Source: GCA-2748575 sp965222725
GTDB taxonomy: Bacteria; Pseudomonadota; Gammaproteobacteria; Pseudomonadales; Ketobacteraceae
Direction of reading: 5' to 3'
Length of the DNA stretch: 64,000 nt
NCBI GenBank assembly: GCA_965222725.1
Contig: OZ244969.1
Coordinates: 1,302,001 to 1,366,000, forward strand
Below the pieces are notes generated by a model. It made no database searches and was not told where the DNA came from. It worked only from the letters and a program-made list of their open reading frames with translations. Positions 8,749 to 16,659 of the stretch are shown one piece after another; the first letter of the stretch is position 1, and every line of letters begins with the position of its first letter. A program made the position numbers and the translations under genes.

Positions 8749-10520
8749 GAGGCTGTAGAAAAACTCCAAAAACAAGGCGTTTTTAGTTAAAATTGGGCAT
8801 CGGAAAAAGGGATTCCTGCCATGCCAAACTTCAAAAAATATAATTACGATCAGAACGCCATGATCGTTGTCAATTTCGAAGAGCAGCTACAACCCAATAC
8901 CTTCGAATACACCCTCCATAAACTGATTGATGATCATATTGATCTGTCAGCTTTCTACGAAAAGTACAGTAACGACACTGGTGGTCGCTCTGCGTGCGAT
9001 CCAGCCATACTCCTCAAAATAATATTATTTGCGTATTCCAAAGGGATTACCTCTAGCCGAGAAATTCAGTGGCAGTGTGAACACAATATCATCTTTAAAG
9101 CCTTGTCATGTGATTCGGTCCCTCACTTTACGGGCATAGCCGGCTTCGTCAGTAGTTATCCTGATGCAATCGAATCGGTATTCGAGCAGGTACTCCTCGT
9201 TTGTGATCAGGAAGGGCTGTTGGGTAAGGAGCTGTTCGCAATCGACGGCTGCAAGATGTCATCGAATGCAGCCAAAGAGCATTCGGGCACTCTTGATGAG
9301 TTGTCAGAGAAACGGGAAAAAATAACGCTTAAAATTCAGGCTTGCATGAAGGAGCATAAAAAGCTCGATGGCAGAAAACCCGGCGACAACGCTCGCAAGA
9401 AGCAATTGAAGAAAGCCTCTGATTCCCTCCAGGCGCATTTTGATAAGATCGACAAATTCCTAAAGACAGCAGCCCCAAGGATGGGGCAAGCTAAACGGTT
9501 AAAAGAAGTTAAAAGTAATATTACAGACAACGAATCAGCAAAGATGACGACCAGTAAGGGTACGATCCAAGGCTACAATGGTGTCGCAGCGGTTGATAAA
9601 AAACATCAGATTATTGTGGAAGCGCAGGCATTTGGAGAAGGTCAGGAACACCACACCCTAAAGCCTATATTGGATGGCATTCAAAATCGTTTTGCTAACA
9701 CAGGTATTGATACAGACGTTCTACATAGTGGCGCGATTGTTACCGCCGATACTGGGTTCTCCAACGATGCAAACAACGACTATCTGAAACGGAACGCTAT
9801 CGAAGCTTACATTCCAGATAATCAGTTTCGTGCCCGAGATAAGCAGTTTAAGAGCCAGAAAGATAAACACGGTAAACGCCATCGCGATATTTTGGTGGGT
9901 ATCAAGAAAGTTATACCATCCAGCGAATTCGAGTTTGATACATAGAAGAAAACCTGTCGCTGTCCGATGGGTAACGAAATGTGGTTACATAGTGAAGGTC
10001 CGACCAACGACGGAAAGACAAAACTATTCTTTGAAGGCAAATTAACGGATTGTCGGCATTGCCCTATTAAAGCGCAATGTATGCGGAATCCGAGCTCGGC
10101 AGATACTCGTAAGGGTCATGGTCGCCAGGTGTCGATTACCTTTACAAATGGACGAACGGGTACAGATTGGATGAAGCGCCGAGTAGACTCTAAGAAAGGT
10201 AAAGCGATTTATGGTCATCGCATGTCAACAGTTGAACCGGTATTCGCCAATATTGGAACAAATAAAGGATTGAATCGTTTTAGTTTGAGAGGTAAAGAGA
10301 AGGTTCAGGGACAGTGGCAATTGTATTGCCTAGTACATAATATAGAGAAAATCATGAATTATGGGACGATTACATGGACATGAGGGGTTGTGAGAGGCCC
10401 TGGATTGCATCCAGCACTATTAGTTGGGTTTGATCGCTGAATTGACCTATAGTTGCAGATATTTAATGTGAATCGAGCCGGTTAGGATGGTTTTTATGGG
10501 TATTGTTTTTCTACAGGCTC
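8749..10520 (+). mobile_element. IS1182-family insertion sequence
   Basis: Element of 1,772 bases. The ends are a 16-base inverted repeat with one mismatch: GAGGCTGTAGAAAAAC at 8749-8764 and the reverse complement of GAGCCTGTAGAAAAAC at 10505-10520. A possible target duplication GTT lies on both sides (8746-8748 and 10521-10523). The single transposase gene fills most of the element. The insertion point falls in the right core site of attC 2, exactly where cassettes recombine. Confidence 0.82.
8821..10383 (+). pseudogene. IS1182-family transposase with an internal UAG codon
   Basis: DDE transposase of the IS1182 family. The N-terminal part shows the IS5/IS1182 region (GGRSACDPAILLKIILFAYSKG). 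The catalytic core includes FAIDGCKM (first Asp), TADTGFSN (second Asp) and the C-terminal STVEPVFANIG (Glu). The reading frame is broken by TAG at 9943-9945 (codon 375). The same frame then continues without any shift through a Cys-rich part (TCRCP, CRHCPIKAQC) to the stop at 10383, giving 520 residues if read through. The catalytic Glu lies after the stop, so the truncated product should be inactive unless the UAG is suppressed. Confidence 0.85.
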
Positions 10521-10527
10521 GTTAGCT
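10521..10527 (+). other. Left core site of the helicase cassette (GTTAGCT)
   Basis: GTTAGCT follows the IS1182 right end. It is the exact reverse complement of AGCTAAC at 13064-13070, just behind the helicase gene. This pair sets the limits of cassette 3 and shows that the IS entered between two cassettes. Confidence 0.7.
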
Positions 10528-10566
10528 CAATAAAAAATTGTAGTTCTTAACTAGTGAGAATGTATC

Positions 10567-13059
10567 GTGATTGATTTTAGTAAAATCGGAACAGGGAATA
10601 CGGTTGATACGGTATTGCCTCCTAGAGAGATCTTTAATGCCCTTCCAAAAAAAGATGCGGTGAAGTTTCAGTATCCAAGGGACGTACAGTCACAAGTGTG
10701 GTCGAAGTGGCATGAAAGAAGAGACGAAAATAGTCTTGTCATAAAAATGAATACCGGCAGTGGAAAAACGGTTGTAGGACTTCTTCTTCTAAAAAGCTGT
10801 CTAAACGAAGGAAAGTCACCTGCCGTTTATGTGTGTCCGGACAAATATTTAGTAAAACAAGTGATCGATGCTGCAAAAGAGTTGGGCGTTGAGGTAACTG
10901 ATGACGTCAATTCGCCAAGATTTTTATCAGGCAAGTCAATTCTTGTAGTTAACATTTATAAATTGGTAAATGGAAAATCAGTATTCGGTGTTGGAGACGA
11001 GGGGGCAAAATTAAAAATATCAAGTCTCGTTGTGGATGATGCCCACGCCTGTCTAGATACTGTTGAAGATCAGTTCACAATCAATATACCCAGCACCTCT
11101 ACTTTATATGGTGAAATATACGAGGTAATTCGAGGTTCACTTCATGATGAGTGTGAATCAAAGGCTCTAGAAATAGAAAACGGAGACCCGACAAGTTACC
11201 TGCAGGTTCCTTATTGGACTTGGCAGGAAAAAATCAGCGATATAAGCAGAATACTTATAAAGAATAGCTCTGACGACTGCCTTAAGTTTATCTGGCCTTT
11301 GGTCAAGGAAAATCCCAAACTAAGCAACTGCGTTGTTAGTTCTCGAGGAATAGAAATTTCTCCTCATTCAATTCCTATTCATATGATTCCAAGCATAGTC
11401 GACGCCGATAGAAAGGTATTTATGACCGCTACATTGGTTGACGACTCAATTTTAGCCAGCCACTTTGCCGTTACTGAAGAACAGATTAAAGCCCCCATTG
11501 TTCCAGATTCAGCGGGAGATGTGGGTGACCGAATGATATTCCTACCTCAAGTGATTAACACTGAGACAACTGATGATGAAATAAAACAATATGCTCTTCA
11601 TATATCTAAATATATGAATGTAGTGGTGATTGTTCCATCCACATACAGAGCAGCCTATTGGACTGATTCTGCAAATTTAATTCTAAATACACAAAACTTG
11701 TATGAGGGCGTTGAGAAGCTCAAAGCAGGCCACGTGGGTTTGACGGTTCTTATTAACAGGTACGATGGTATTGATTTGCCTGGAAATGCGTGCCGACTAT
11801 TGATAATAGATGGATTCCCTGACGTAAGAAGAAAAATAGATAAAGTAAGACAGGGTATTTTGATGGGGTGCGACCGCCAATCAAATCAAGTTATTCAGCG
11901 TATTGAGCAAGGAATGGGTAGAGGTGTTAGGTCTAATGATGACTATTGTATCGTGTTTTTGGTTGGAAGAGACCTAACAAACCAACTTTATTCTCAAGGA
12001 TCAATAAACAAACTATCTCCGGCAACAAGGGCACAATTGGAATTGTCAGATCAGGTATCGGATCAAATAAAAGGAAAGCCTATTGGTCAGTTAACAGATA
12101 CGATTAATTACTGTTTAACTAGAAACGAACAGTGGGTAACGGCTAGTAAAGGAGCATTGGCCAGCCTCACTTATTCTGAAGAAAACCAGTTAGATGATGT
12201 TACTTTAGTTATTAGAAAGGCTTACGATCTAGCTTCCAGCAACAACCCTATTAAAGCAGCTAGTGACCTTGAGAGTTTAGTCAATAGCGTGAGTGATAAG
12301 AAAGAGAGGGGTTATATTAAGCAGATATTTGCTGAATATACTAACTTGTACGACAAGGCAGAGGCTCAAAAAATACAAATGTCAGCTGTAGGTGATAATA
12401 GGCGTATATTGAAGCCTATTGATGGTATTCAATACCATAAAATATCAGGCGAGGCATTTGACCAAGCCGTTGCTTGCAGTAATTTTCTGAAGCAACGCCA
12501 TGATGATCCGAATAAACTTATTATCGAAGTTAATGGAATTCTCGATGATCTTCAATTTAAGGAAGACAGTTCTAATATTTTTGAAGAGTCTTTGAAAAAT
12601 ATTGCCAGGTATCTAGGTTTTGGAAGCCAGCGTCCCGAGCAAGAGTATAAAAAGGGGCCAGATGTACTATGGAAGATAGGTGATCTTAAATATTTAGTAA
12701 TCGAGGCAAAAAATGAGGCTGTAACATCTACTATTAGCAAAGGATATTGCAATCAATTGAATGGGTCGTGCAATTGGTTTAAGGAAAAATACGATGACAC
12801 ATGTTCATTTACCCCGATCTTGATACATCCATCTAATACTTTCGAATATGCAGCTTCACCAGAGTCCAGGACCCGAATAATGACAAAAGATAAACTGGAT
12901 GAGTTCGTTAAGTCCGTTCGCTTATTTATAAAATCTGTATGTAGTAATAATGAAATTGCCAATCAGGTGGCAATTCGAGAGAAGTTAATTGCTTATAAAC
13001 TAAGGGCTGGAGATTTTGAAGATAATTATTCAGTTAAATATCAGGTTAAGAGCCAGTAA
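10567..13059 (+). CDS. SF2 helicase with C-terminal PD-(D/E)XK-like nuclease motif, cassette 3
   Basis: Large cytoplasmic protein of 830 residues with a GTG start. Helicase motifs in order: Q-like region FQYPRDVQ (34-41), Walker A MNTGSGKT (61-68), motif Ia VYVCPDKYL, motif II as DDAH (157-160), motif III region MTATLV, and motif VI-like QRIEQGMGRGVRS near 446-458. The last 150 residues contain GPDVLW, D699, then YLVIEAKNE with E713 and K715, the spacing of a PD-(D/E)XK nuclease site. A helicase fused to a nuclease is a common plan for restriction and anti-phage proteins, so I infer a defence role. Neither activity is proven. It is unusually long for an integron cassette gene. Confidence 0.8.
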   Translation: MIDFSKIGTGNTVDTVLPPREIFNALPKKDAVKFQYPRDVQSQVWSKWHERRDENSLVIKMNTGSGKTVVGLLLLKSCLNEGKSPAVYVCPDKYLVKQVIDAAKELGVEVTDDVNSPRFLSGKSILVVNIYKLVNGKSVFGVGDEGAKLKISSLVVDDAHACLDTVEDQFTINIPSTSTLYGEIYEVIRGSLHDECESKALEIENGDPTSYLQVPYWTWQEKISDISRILIKNSSDDCLKFIWPLVKENPKLSNCVVSSRGIEISPHSIPIHMIPSIVDADRKVFMTATLVDDSILASHFAVTEEQIKAPIVPDSAGDVGDRMIFLPQVINTETTDDEIKQYALHISKYMNVVVIVPSTYRAAYWTDSANLILNTQNLYEGVEKLKAGHVGLTVLINRYDGIDLPGNACRLLIIDGFPDVRRKIDKVRQGILMGCDRQSNQVIQRIEQGMGRGVRSNDDYCIVFLVGRDLTNQLYSQGSINKLSPATRAQLELSDQVSDQIKGKPIGQLTDTINYCLTRNEQWVTASKGALASLTYSEENQLDDVTLVIRKAYDLASSNNPIKAASDLESLVNSVSDKKERGYIKQIFAEYTNLYDKAEAQKIQMSAVGDNRRILKPIDGIQYHKISGEAFDQAVACSNFLKQRHDDPNKLIIEVNGILDDLQFKEDSSNIFEESLKNIARYLGFGSQRPEQEYKKGPDVLWKIGDLKYLVIEAKNEAVTSTISKGYCNQLNGSCNWFKEKYDDTCSFTPILIHPSNTFEYAASPESRTRIMTKDKLDEFVKSVRLFIKSVCSNNEIANQVAIREKLIAYKLRAGDFEDNYSVKYQVKSQ

Positions 13060-13063
13060 ATGA

Positions 13064-13071
13064 AGCTAACA
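13064..13071 (+). other. First arm of attC 3 (AGCTAAC), interrupted by IS110-like element
   Basis: AGCTAAC (13064-13070) comes five bases after the helicase stop and matches GTTAGCT at 10521 by exact reverse complement. The rest of this attC resumes at 14733 (AACAAGTTTCAAGCGC and on) after the IS110-like element. AACA occurs at both junctions (13068-13071 and 14733-14736). Confidence 0.68.
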
Positions 13072-13590
13072 TCTATATGACCCACCCGTGTCAATAGGCA
13101 AAACGTATTTTTTTAATCCGGCGGTAGCCGGATTATTTTCGTTTAAACAAGCATTCCTATCCACTAACAACAGATTTATGGTTTCAAGCTGCAGGAAGTA
13201 CCTGCGCCAAACATCTATAGAGCATCAGTCCGCAGTTGACTGGATGAATCGTTTTTTGATTCATTCTGTCAGCAGCGGATACCGAAGGCACATTTAAAGT
13301 CCTGGCCTGTCGGCGTACTAGAATCTCGTTGGTTACTCCAACGCGTGACCATTCAAAATGTAGGGGCTCGCTTCACTACCTGCGTCCAGTTATTGTCGGT
13401 TTCACGGTCAGAGGCAGATACGTCAACCTGTTTTGTTTAAGATGGCTGCCTGGTCGTCCATTCAAAGCGAGGGCATTGGCGTATTAGTAGATAATGATCA
13501 ACGTGGTCTTTGCCACAACGTGAAGCCATTGCTTCGTACTCACGCACGATAAACCAGTTATACGCTCGGGGCTCTTCCAGGCAGCCAAAA
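13072..13590 (-). other. Long non-coding end of the IS110-like element (bridge RNA candidate)
   Basis: No credible gene lies in these 519 bases. On the transposase strand this is the region after the stop codon, where IS1111-group elements carry their structured guide (bridge) RNA. Visible structure includes a perfect 8-base-pair hairpin AATCCGGC-GGTA-GCCGGATT (13115-13134) flanked by T tracts on both sides, and TGAATC-GTTTTTT-GATTCA near 13244. I cannot mark the RNA ends or the guide loops. Confidence 0.4.
13115..13138 (+). terminator. Hairpin downstream of the helicase gene
   Basis: Perfect 8-base-pair stem AATCCGGC / GCCGGATT with loop GGTA, followed by ATTTTC. It could end helicase transcription although it lies inside the IS110-like element. 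Read on the minus strand it is followed by AAAAAAA, so it is less suited to that direction. Confidence 0.5.
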
Positions 13591-14634
13591 CTAATGACTA
13601 AAAAAATATTTCACATCGAATGCATCCTTCCGTTTAATAATCGTATACACCGCACGACCAAGTTTGTGAGCAAGGATCGACATGGCTTTGCTTTTGCCAT
13701 GCTTTTTCTCGAGTCTTGCTACGTAATCCTTCGCTTCCTGGCTTTGCCGCATCAATAGCGCCATCGCTTCACTGAAAGCCCACTTTAAATGCGCATTTCC
13801 CATCTTCTGTCCACCGTAGCCGTAGAGTTGTCCCGCTGATTCTTTTGGGCATTTCACTAACCTCGAGTAGGAGCAAAAATGTTGCACATCTGGAAAACGG
13901 TCAATATTACCTATCTCGTATAGAATGGTGAGTGCTAATACCTTTCCTATACCGGGTACAGTTTGTAGGCGATAATAGGTGCGTGGATCAAAGGCTTTTG
14001 CATGGCGAACCACATAGTTTTCCAACTCGACAATCTGGTCGTGCAGATGATCGGCGGCGAGAATATCCATTTCGATATTTTTACATATTGCCGGATCCTC
14101 AAATAATTCATCTAGCGCTTGGCGGTTCCCTTTCTTGTTGATGTTCTTTTCGAAACATTCGGCATTGTATTGATGATGTGTGATTTTAATATGGGCCAAC
14201 AACTCGCTGCGGTAGCGTACCAGTATCCGACGCCGGCGTAGCAAGTCCCGAACAGGACGGAGCTCCGGAGGATACAAATACGCCTGCGGAAAGGTACCTC
14301 CCCGAATGAGGCGGGCGATCTTTTCTGAGTCTTTTTTGTCCGATTTGCTTTTGCCGCCATGGATGCATTTCATGTACAACGCATGGCCAAGTATGAAGTT
14401 GATATCATGTTCGATGCAGAGGTTGGCCAGCCAGTACCAGGAAAACATGCATTCAGCACCCACCACCAGATCCTCCCGGTAGGGCTCGATGGCCCTCAGG
14501 AACGGCTTGGGTTTGGCTGCTATGTTCTTATGCATCAGTATGTTACCTTCATTATCGATGATGCAGAGGTAAATCGTTTTGGTGTGTAAATCGGCACCAC
14601 AATAATATTGATGATTTTTGGTGTAGAATTTCAT
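13591..14634 (-). CDS. IS110-family transposase (DEDD recombinase)
   Basis: Intact 347-residue transposase. The N-terminal RuvC-like DEDD domain shows CGADLHTKT (D15), VVGAECMFSW and KSDKKDSEKIARLI, supplying the acidic residues. The C-terminal transposase_20-type domain shows LQTVPGIGKVLALTILYEIGNIDRF, then HFCSYSRLVKCPKESAGQ, with the Ser of KESAG as the likely catalytic serine. Length is usual for the family. The gene is opposite in direction to the cassette genes. Upstream, TGACCCTCCCT at 14637-14647 and AGGGAGGGTCA near the element end form an inverted repeat about 75 bases apart. Confidence 0.9.
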   Translation of the reverse strand: MKFYTKNHQYYCGADLHTKTIYLCIIDNEGNILMHKNIAAKPKPFLRAIEPYREDLVVGAECMFSWYWLANLCIEHDINFILGHALYMKCIHGGKSKSDKKDSEKIARLIRGGTFPQAYLYPPELRPVRDLLRRRRILVRYRSELLAHIKITHHQYNAECFEKNINKKGNRQALDELFEDPAICKNIEMDILAADHLHDQIVELENYVVRHAKAFDPRTYYRLQTVPGIGKVLALTILYEIGNIDRFPDVQHFCSYSRLVKCPKESAGQLYGYGGQKMGNAHLKWAFSEAMALLMRQSQEAKDYVARLEKKHGKSKAMSILAHKLGRAVYTIIKRKDAFDVKYFFSH

Positions 14635-14732
14635 CTGACCCTCCCTTTAGGCCGTGGCCTATAAGGCTGCGTTAAACAATACTTCTTCTTGAGATAGTCT
14701 ATGACTAAGCTCGGGCCTGAGGGAGGGTCATC

Positions 14733-14778
14733 AACAAGTTTCAAGCGCATGTTGTCGGACTGGTTTTCCGCTGCGCTC
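14733..14778 (+). other. Right part of attC 3, between IS110-like element and group II intron
   Basis: AACAAGTTTCAAGCGCATG is followed by TTGTCGGAC, a hairpin centre (CTGGTTT-TCCGCTGCGCTCC-AAACCAG) and CCGCAAATGCGGGC, the usual inner parts of an attC. The final GTTRRRY core is missing because a group II intron begins right after GCGGGC. Confidence 0.6.
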
Positions 14779-15540
14779 CAAACCAGCCGCAAATGCGGGC
14801 GTGCCGGGCATAGCACTGAGCTAGAGAGGTGCAAGTCCTCTTACCAGGTATTCATGGAGCCGAAGGTTAGCGAAAGGGCAAGGTTGTAATCGTGAGGTTA
14901 TAGTGGGAGGAAGCCCAACGCGAAATCGCGGGGCGACGAACAGAAACCAGATATGAGGTGTGACATAGGTGAGGCCAGTGGGCACGTGACCATTAAGCCT
15001 TCCATCCACATTGGCCTGTGTTTTATAAATCTGGCGTCTACGCGAGGAAGCTTCAGTATATTACCCTGGGAGGTCTGTATTGTGTTGAAGGATCAACTGA
15101 CGAGCCAGCAATGGTTCGCGATCGCAATACAGAAGTCAGCAGAAGGCATAGTGCTGGAAATCTCAGGAAGGCCTGAGCAATGTAAAGATACAGCGTCTTG
15201 GTTGGTGGAGCGCTATTGCACCCGGCGATGCCTGGTAAGGTATGGGGTGAAAGTGCGACGGGTTTCCATATTCGTGATGTGTTTTGTGAGTGTTGGTGAC
15301 GGATTGATTAGCGCTATTGCTTTAGGGCGATCAATCGGTAAGTCAATAGAGACTATTCTCATTGATCCCCTGCATGGCGGTAAAGCGCTCAGCGAAAGCT
15401 CAGTTAGTAGATTAGTTTGACGATCCTACATATAGTAGTTTCTAACATTTGTTAATTCATTGAGCCACCATGGTGCGTGATCCGTATGCTTGGTGGTGTG
15501 GGAGGGGTGGCACCGGGAGGTGTCCCTCTATCCCGATTAT
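14775..15540 (+). ncRNA. Group IIC intron lacking a reverse transcriptase gene
   Basis: The 5' part has the conserved order of bacterial group IIC ribozymes: GTGCCGGGCATAGCAC, GAGAGGTGCAAGTCCTC, then AAGGTTGTAATCGTGAGG, GGAAGCCCAACGCGAAATCG, CGACGAACAGAAACC, and further on CCCTGGGAGGTCTG and CAGAAGTCAGCAGAAGGCATAG. The 3' part (about 15462-15540) resembles domains V and VI: GAGCCACCATGG, CCGTATGC, GGTGGTGTGGGAGGGGTGGC, CCGGGAGG, and an end in CTATCCCGAT. Only about 250 bases lie between the two parts and no maturase frame exists, so the element is a deleted or trans-dependent intron. Ends are uncertain by about five bases. A 155-codon open frame across it is not a real gene. Confidence 0.68.
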
Positions 15541-15558
15541 CACCAATAGAGGAGAAAG

Positions 15559-16587
15559 GTGTTGAGGTGGATTGATCCAGAGTACTCGAAAAAGAAGGTT
15601 CGTCGAGCCGGGGAATTATTGATTAAGCCTGATGCTTCTGATGAGGATATTTCCAACGCGATGGACATTCTGTCAAATTGGAGGTCAGCCCACGCTTACC
15701 CCATGCATTCTGTTCTCATTTTTCTACGCAATAGAGCGAGCGATATAGATCCTGGTGCAATCGTCGTTCAGCGACTTAAGCGAACGCCTTCCATACTCTG
15801 GAAGCTAAAAAGATTTCGGAACATGATGCTAGACCGTATGCAAGACATCGGCGGATGCCGTGCAGTTGTAAAAGACGTGAGCAGAGTTGAGAGGCTTCAT
15901 AAGGGCATTACTCGCAGTAGGACTCGGCATAAGCTTCATAAGACCGATAATTATATCGAATCTCCGAAGCCGTCTGGTTACCGGGGAATACATCTTGTGT
16001 ATAAGTACAACGGCGATAAGAAACAGTATCAAGATTATTTTGTAGAGATACAGCTAAGGTCAAAGATACAGCATGCTTGGGCGACTGCGGTAGAGATCGT
16101 CGATGCTTTTACCGAGCAGGCATTAAAGGCCAGTCACGGAAACCCAGATTGGCTGAGTTTTTTCCAATGCGCAAGTGCAGAGCTCGCTAAGTTAGAATCC
16201 TGCCCAGTCGGCGAGCACGTAGACGGAATAGATACCAAAGCGGAACTTAAACGTCTTGCTACCAAGCTCAATGCGATTGAGAGACTGAGTGGGTTTACCG
16301 TATCAACAGAGCTTATTGTCGGGAGAATTGAGTCAAAATCTGATTATTTCATATTGGATTTGTCTGAGTCAGCGAAGGAAATAAGTGTAACTCGCTTCTC
16401 AAGTAGTGAATTGGAAAAAGCGACTAACGAGTACCTCAGAAGAGAGAAGCGAGCTGTAAAAGAAAGGGATTATGACGTTGTTTTGGTTTCTGCTAGTTCG
16501 GTGCACAACCTGCAGGCAGCTTACCCAAACTACTTCGCAGATTCTAAACAGTTTGTGAGTTATCTACAGAAAGTTTTAGCCGAGTGA
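15559..16587 (+). CDS. RelA/SpoT-domain nucleotidyltransferase 1, cassette 4
   Basis: Stand-alone RelA/SpoT synthetase-fold protein of 342 residues without HD hydrolase or TGS/ACT domains. Motifs: QRLKRTPSILWKLKRF (71-86), MQDIGGCRAV (94-103, with the metal-binding Asp), GYRGIHLVYKY (140-150) and FVEIQLRSKIQHAWAT (161-176). The C-terminal half (about 215-342) is specific to this pair of genes and ends with AAYPNYFADSKQFVSYL. Start is GTG 15559 or TTG 15562, with AGAGGAG just upstream. It may make alarmones or modify another target such as tRNA, as toxSAS-type enzymes do; this is inference. It is clearly paralogous to the next gene. Confidence 0.82.
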   Translation: MLRWIDPEYSKKKVRRAGELLIKPDASDEDISNAMDILSNWRSAHAYPMHSVLIFLRNRASDIDPGAIVVQRLKRTPSILWKLKRFRNMMLDRMQDIGGCRAVVKDVSRVERLHKGITRSRTRHKLHKTDNYIESPKPSGYRGIHLVYKYNGDKKQYQDYFVEIQLRSKIQHAWATAVEIVDAFTEQALKASHGNPDWLSFFQCASAELAKLESCPVGEHVDGIDTKAELKRLATKLNAIERLSGFTVSTELIVGRIESKSDYFILDLSESAKEISVTRFSSSELEKATNEYLRREKRAVKERDYDVVLVSASSVHNLQAAYPNYFADSKQFVSYLQKVLAE

Positions 16588-16632
16588 TGCAAGGCAATGC
16601 ACGCGACAGGCGCGTGCATTGCGGCGTTACAT
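16585..16632 (+). other. attC site 4 (first arm degenerate)
   Basis: A perfect 12-base-pair stem GCAATGCACGCG / CGCGTGCATTGC (16595-16623) ends with GCGTTACAT; the core is GTTACAT (16626-16632). GTTACAT is the exact reverse complement of ATGTAAC at 17796-17802. The first arm TGATGCAAGG lacks the AAC triplet; TGATAAC would match the TTATCA that follows the group II intron, suggesting a small change in this arm. Confidence 0.65.
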
Positions 16633-16659
16633 TCCCATCAGACTTATAAGTAAATTTAG

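Larger units (their letters stand above)
13072..14732 (-). mobile_element. IS110-family (IS1111-like) insertion sequence in attC 3
   Basis: Element of about 1.66 kb carrying one DEDD transposase on the minus strand. Short subterminal inverted repeats are visible: ATGACCC at 13077-13083 and GGGTCAT at 14725-14731. Subterminal repeats are typical of the IS1111 group, and a subgroup of IS1111 elements is known to target attC sites. The flanks AGCTAACA and AACAAGTTTC fit the start of an attC split by the element. About 520 bases lie downstream of the transposase, an unusually long non-coding part. Exact ends are uncertain by a few bases because AACA is shared. Confidence 0.75.

Noticed and set aside
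9967..10383. Separate small gene of 138 codons
   Set aside because: It is in the same frame as the IS1182 transposase and continues it after the TAG codon.
13088..13758. Small plus-strand frames in and beside the IS110 end
   Set aside because: No ribosome binding sites or family signs; they overlap the non-coding end and the transposase gene.
14953..15420. Open frame of 155 codons
   Set aside because: It runs through conserved group IIC ribozyme sequence and its protein has no recognisable features; the RNA explains the conservation.
16595..16623. Plain transcription terminator
   Set aside because: The stem is followed by GCGTTACAT rather than a T tract and the core matches the next attC arm, so an attC site explains it better.
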